A stretch of 64,000 bases of DNA from Zavarzinia compransoris (GTDB taxonomy: Bacteria > Pseudomonadota > Alphaproteobacteria > Zavarziniales > Zavarziniaceae): the NCBI RefSeq assembly GCF_003173055.1, contig NZ_QGLF01000002.1:744322-808321 (forward strand), written 5' to 3'. Below, piece by piece: positions 61,717 to 64,000 of the stretch. Made by a program: the position numbers and the translations under genes. The notes under the pieces are model-generated. The model was not told where the DNA came from. It worked only from the letters and a program-made list of their open reading frames with translations, and did no database searches. The stretch's first letter is position 1, and each line of letters opens with the position of its first letter.

Positions 61717-61747
61717 GTTTCGCCGCCGTTATTCAGCGCGTAACACA

Positions 61748-61817
61748 GTAATCGTCGATCGAGGCGGCAATATTCATTGCTGCAACGCATTATGTCGTCC
61801 TGAATTTATCGACGATT
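61748..61817. promoter_or_regulatory. Long inverted repeat upstream of the HsaA-like gene
   Basis: AATCGTCGAT (61750-61759) and ATCGACGATT (61808-61817) are perfect inverted 10-bp arms 48 bases apart, in an AT-rich 237-base gap. The left arm continues to GTAATCGT, the same 8 bases as in the operator at 59249. It may be a split site for the same TetR protein, or a loop-forming regulator site. Confidence 0.5.
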
Positions 61818-61953
61818 GAAGCGTTCTTCCGGTGGAAATTGGATCTCATAGTCTGATCGGACGATGCTGTTACTTCAAAGAACCGCCAAGGTGCGGACAT
61901 AAACGGAGGTCGGCCGGCAAGGCCGGCGGGGGATCGGAAAGACAGGGACAGCC

Positions 61954-63147
61954 ATGGACGGCAGCTCAGACATCGGCACCACCGTGCCCAGCGAAGACGA
62001 AATCCGCGCCCGGGCCCGGGCTTTGGTGCCCTTCCTGCGCGAGCGGGCGGAAGCGGCCCAGGCGGCCCGGCGCCTGCCGGTGGAAACCGTCGCCGCGATG
62101 CAGGAGGCGGGCCTGTTCCGCGTCCTCCAGCCGAAGCGCTGGGGCGGTTACGAGATGCATCCGAACGTCTATTACGACGTCCTGATGACGCTGGGCGAGG
62201 GCGACATGTCGGCCGCCTGGTGTTACGGCGTGATCGGCTGCCACCCTTGGCAGCTGGCCCTGTTCGACGACCGCGCGGCCCGCGACGTCTGGGGTGACGA
62301 TCCGTCGGTCCTCGTCTCCTCGACCTATATGATCCAGGGCGATGCCCGGCCGGTCGAGGGCGGGTTCATCTTCAACGGGCGCTGGCGCTTCTCCTCGGGC
62401 TGCGAGCATTGCGGCTGGGTCTTCCTCGGCGGCGAGGTCGGGCTCGGTTCCGGCAATATGGACATGCGCACTTTCCTGCTGCCGCGCAGCGATTACGAGA
62501 TCGTCGATACCTGGCAGTCCTTCGGCCTGCGCGGCACGGGCAGCCACGACATCGTGGTGAGGGATGCCTTCGTGCCCGATTACCGCACGCACAGCTTCAT
62601 GGACGGGCTGATGTGCAACAGCCCGGGGAACCTGGTGAATACCAACCCGATCTATCGCATGCCCTTCGCGCAATTGTTCAGCCGGGCGGTCTCGACCGCG
62701 GCGATCGGCGCCTTGCAGGCCATGGTCGATGAATTCGTCAAATACGGCGCCAAGCGCGTGACGGTGACCGGCAACAAGACCGCCGAAGATCCCTATGCCC
62801 AGCTCGCCCTGGCCGAGGCGGTGGCGGCGATCGACGAGATGAAGCTCGTCCTGCACCGGAACGTCGACGTGATGCACGACCAGGCGGTGCGCGGCGAATT
62901 CACCACGATCGAGGACCGCATGCGCTACCGCTTCCAGTCGTCCTCGGTGCTGGAGCGCACGACCAATCTGGCCCAGCGCCTGTTCAAGGCCGGCGGCGGC
63001 GCCGCGGTCTTCGACCGCCTGCCCTTCGGCCGCATCTACGCCGACCTGATGACCGGCAAGGCCCATGCGGCCAACCAGGCCGATACGATCGGCCGCAACT
63101 GGGGCGGCACCATGCTCGGCCTGCCGAGCACGGACCACTTCTGCTGA
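61954..63147 (+). CDS. HsaA-like flavin-dependent monooxygenase, oxygenase component
   Basis: 397 aa acyl-CoA-dehydrogenase-like flavin oxygenase of the HsaA type, in steroid catabolism the reduced-FMN-dependent hydroxylase of the seco-A ring. Motifs: AARRLPVETVAAMQEAGLF, RVLQPKRWGGYEM, CYGVIGCHPWQLALF, GRWRFSSGCEHCGWVFLGG, SFGLRGTGSHDIVVRDAFVP. It needs a small flavin reductase (HsaB type), not present in the window. Its length is close to the typical HsaA of 390-400 aa. It could hydroxylate a steroid or another aromatic ring. A promoter region with an inverted repeat lies upstream. Confidence 0.85.
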   Translation: MDGSSDIGTTVPSEDEIRARARALVPFLRERAEAAQAARRLPVETVAAMQEAGLFRVLQPKRWGGYEMHPNVYYDVLMTLGEGDMSAAWCYGVIGCHPWQLALFDDRAARDVWGDDPSVLVSSTYMIQGDARPVEGGFIFNGRWRFSSGCEHCGWVFLGGEVGLGSGNMDMRTFLLPRSDYEIVDTWQSFGLRGTGSHDIVVRDAFVPDYRTHSFMDGLMCNSPGNLVNTNPIYRMPFAQLFSRAVSTAAIGALQAMVDEFVKYGAKRVTVTGNKTAEDPYAQLALAEAVAAIDEMKLVLHRNVDVMHDQAVRGEFTTIEDRMRYRFQSSSVLERTTNLAQRLFKAGGGAAVFDRLPFGRIYADLMTGKAHAANQADTIGRNWGGTMLGLPSTDHFC

Positions 63148-63206
63148 CCCCGGCAACGGGAACGATGAGGCGCGAAGCGCCCGGGCACCATGGGGGAACG
63201 GTGGGC

Positions 63207-64000
63207 ATGGCACAGGCGACGGCCGCCGGCGGGCGAGACGGCAGCAGACGGAACATTCGGGGTCTCGTCCTGCGGGCGGGCGTGGTCGGCAGCCTGCTGG
63301 GCGGGGCGACCACGGCGCTCTCCGAAGTCTATGACTTCGAGAACGGGGCCAGCCTCTCGGTCGGCGTGACCACCACCTATCAGATCGGCATCCGCGCCGA
63401 GGACCCGAGCCCGAAATCCTTCTCGCCCGAGACCGATAACATTACGGTGCCGCTGCTGGAACCCATTCCGCTGCTGCCGCCGATCACGACTTCGATCCTG
63501 GTGCCGCGGACCTATAATTTCGACGATCCGAACCTCAACTTCGAGAAGGGCGATCTCGTCACCAATGCGGTCAGCGCCCTGCTCGAAGCCAATTTCAAGT
63601 ATCGGGACTACGGCCTCAGCTTCAGCGGCAACGCCTTCTACGATTTCGTCTACCACCAGTCGAATTCCAACGGCACGGTCTTTCCCGACGGCATCAACAA
63701 GACCAATGGGGACCCGGACGAATTCATGGGCGGCACGCGCTATGCCAACGGCGGGCGCTTCCGGCTGCTGAACCTGTTCGCCTATGGCAATTTCGACCTG
63801 TTCGGCACCGATCTGTCGCTTCGCGTCGGCAATCAGGTGGTGGCCTGGGGCGAGAGCCTGTTCTTCGGCAATATCGCGGTCTCGCAAGGGGTGGTCGACG
63901 TCACCCGCGCCAATACGCCCGGGGCCGAGGTGAAGGACATCCTCCTGCCCCAGCCCCAGGTGGCGATGAACTGGGGGGTTACCCCCAGCCTCTCGATCAT
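63207..64000 (+). CDS. DUF1302 family protein (cut by the right window edge)
   Basis: At least 264 residues in frame from the ATG at 63207. The N-terminus has a basic region, then a hydrophobic signal segment (LVLRAGVVGSLLGGATTAL), and the DUF1302 beta domain: YDFENGASLSVGVTTTYQIG, NLNFEKGDLVTNAVSALL, YGLSFSGNAFYDFVYHQSN, VGNQVVAWGESLFFGN. DUF1302 with DUF1329 partners is found in steroid and aromatic-lipid uptake clusters of gammaproteobacteria and others, probably as outer-membrane-associated beta proteins. An in-frame ATG at 63165 is a possible alternative start. It begins 60 bases after the HsaA-like stop. Confidence 0.85.
   Translation, partial: MAQATAAGGRDGSRRNIRGLVLRAGVVGSLLGGATTALSEVYDFENGASLSVGVTTTYQIGIRAEDPSPKSFSPETDNITVPLLEPIPLLPPITTSILVPRTYNFDDPNLNFEKGDLVTNAVSALLEANFKYRDYGLSFSGNAFYDFVYHQSNSNGTVFPDGINKTNGDPDEFMGGTRYANGGRFRLLNLFAYGNFDLFGTDLSLRVGNQVVAWGESLFFGNIAVSQGVVDVTRANTPGAEVKDILLPQPQVAMNWGVTPSLSI

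Noticed and set aside
61717-61953. Riboswitch or small RNA in the gap before the HsaA-like gene
   Set aside because: An inverted repeat is present, but no known riboswitch core or terminator could be recognised.

Overview
The window is GC-rich, gene-dense chromosomal DNA of an alphaproteobacterium. Gene styles such as DctABD, VirJ/AcvB, YcbK-type murein peptidases and DUF1302 would fit a Rhodospirillales-like lineage (Zavarzinia or Oleomonas, for example). That placement is inference from gene content; no rRNA is present. There is one tRNA (Arg-ACG). I found no CRISPR array, prophage or intact insertion sequence.

Layout. 1-4.6 kb: C4-dicarboxylate uptake (dctD partial, dctB, divergent dctA) with a sigma-54 promoter and two DctD-type upstream sites. 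4.8-10.5 kb: a GMC alcohol oxidase, a membrane acyltransferase and methyltransferase pair, a secreted esterase and an unknown lipoprotein. 10.8-12.1 kb: tRNA-Arg followed by an unassigned stretch and a decayed toxin-antitoxin locus (antitoxin intact, PIN toxin broken). 12.2-25.8 kb: envelope genes, namely MprF with an overlapping VirJ/AcvB-type hydrolase, hydroxypyruvate isomerase, an L,D-transpeptidase next to a YcbK-like peptidase, DUF4424, MepA, and a two-gene RLAN/ATP-grasp plus GNAT/C39-peptidase unit likely to make or process a peptide modification. 25.9-31.3 kb: MFS transporter, wax ester synthase/DGAT, acyl-CoA dehydrogenase, DUF3047. 31.3-36.0 kb: a signalling operon (hybrid kinase, small periplasmic molybdopterin-fold protein, REC-EAL) and an OmpA lipoprotein. 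36.2-43.1 kb: SCP2, DUF35, a thiolase-like protein without the thiolase cysteine, TauE/SafE and a very large LplT-PlsC-acyl-ACP synthetase fusion. 43.6-49.7 kb: a eukaryote-type (class I) cyclic-nucleotide phosphodiesterase behind a CRP-like palindrome, MOSC, a Sel1-repeat serine protease, LysR, an HSL-type hydrolase and a degenerate nuclease.

49.8-64 kb is the most interesting part: a sterol-modifying island. It encodes CYP51 fused to a ferredoxin, an extended SDR, an NTF2-fold protein, a homologue of plant cycloeucalenol cycloisomerase, an NSDHL/ERG26-like 4-carboxysterol dehydrogenase/decarboxylase, an ERG25-like sterol desaturase, aldehyde dehydrogenase, GMC oxidase, TetR, SDR, ferredoxin reductase, an HsaA-like flavin oxygenase and a DUF1302 protein. 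C-4 demethylation, 9,19-cyclopropane opening and 14-demethylation are consecutive in the plant cycloartenol route. No cyclase or squalene epoxidase lies in the window, so biosynthesis and catabolism of imported sterols both remain possible. The ferredoxin reductase could feed electrons to CYP51. The HsaA-like oxygenase and DUF1302 protein lean towards steroid uptake or breakdown.
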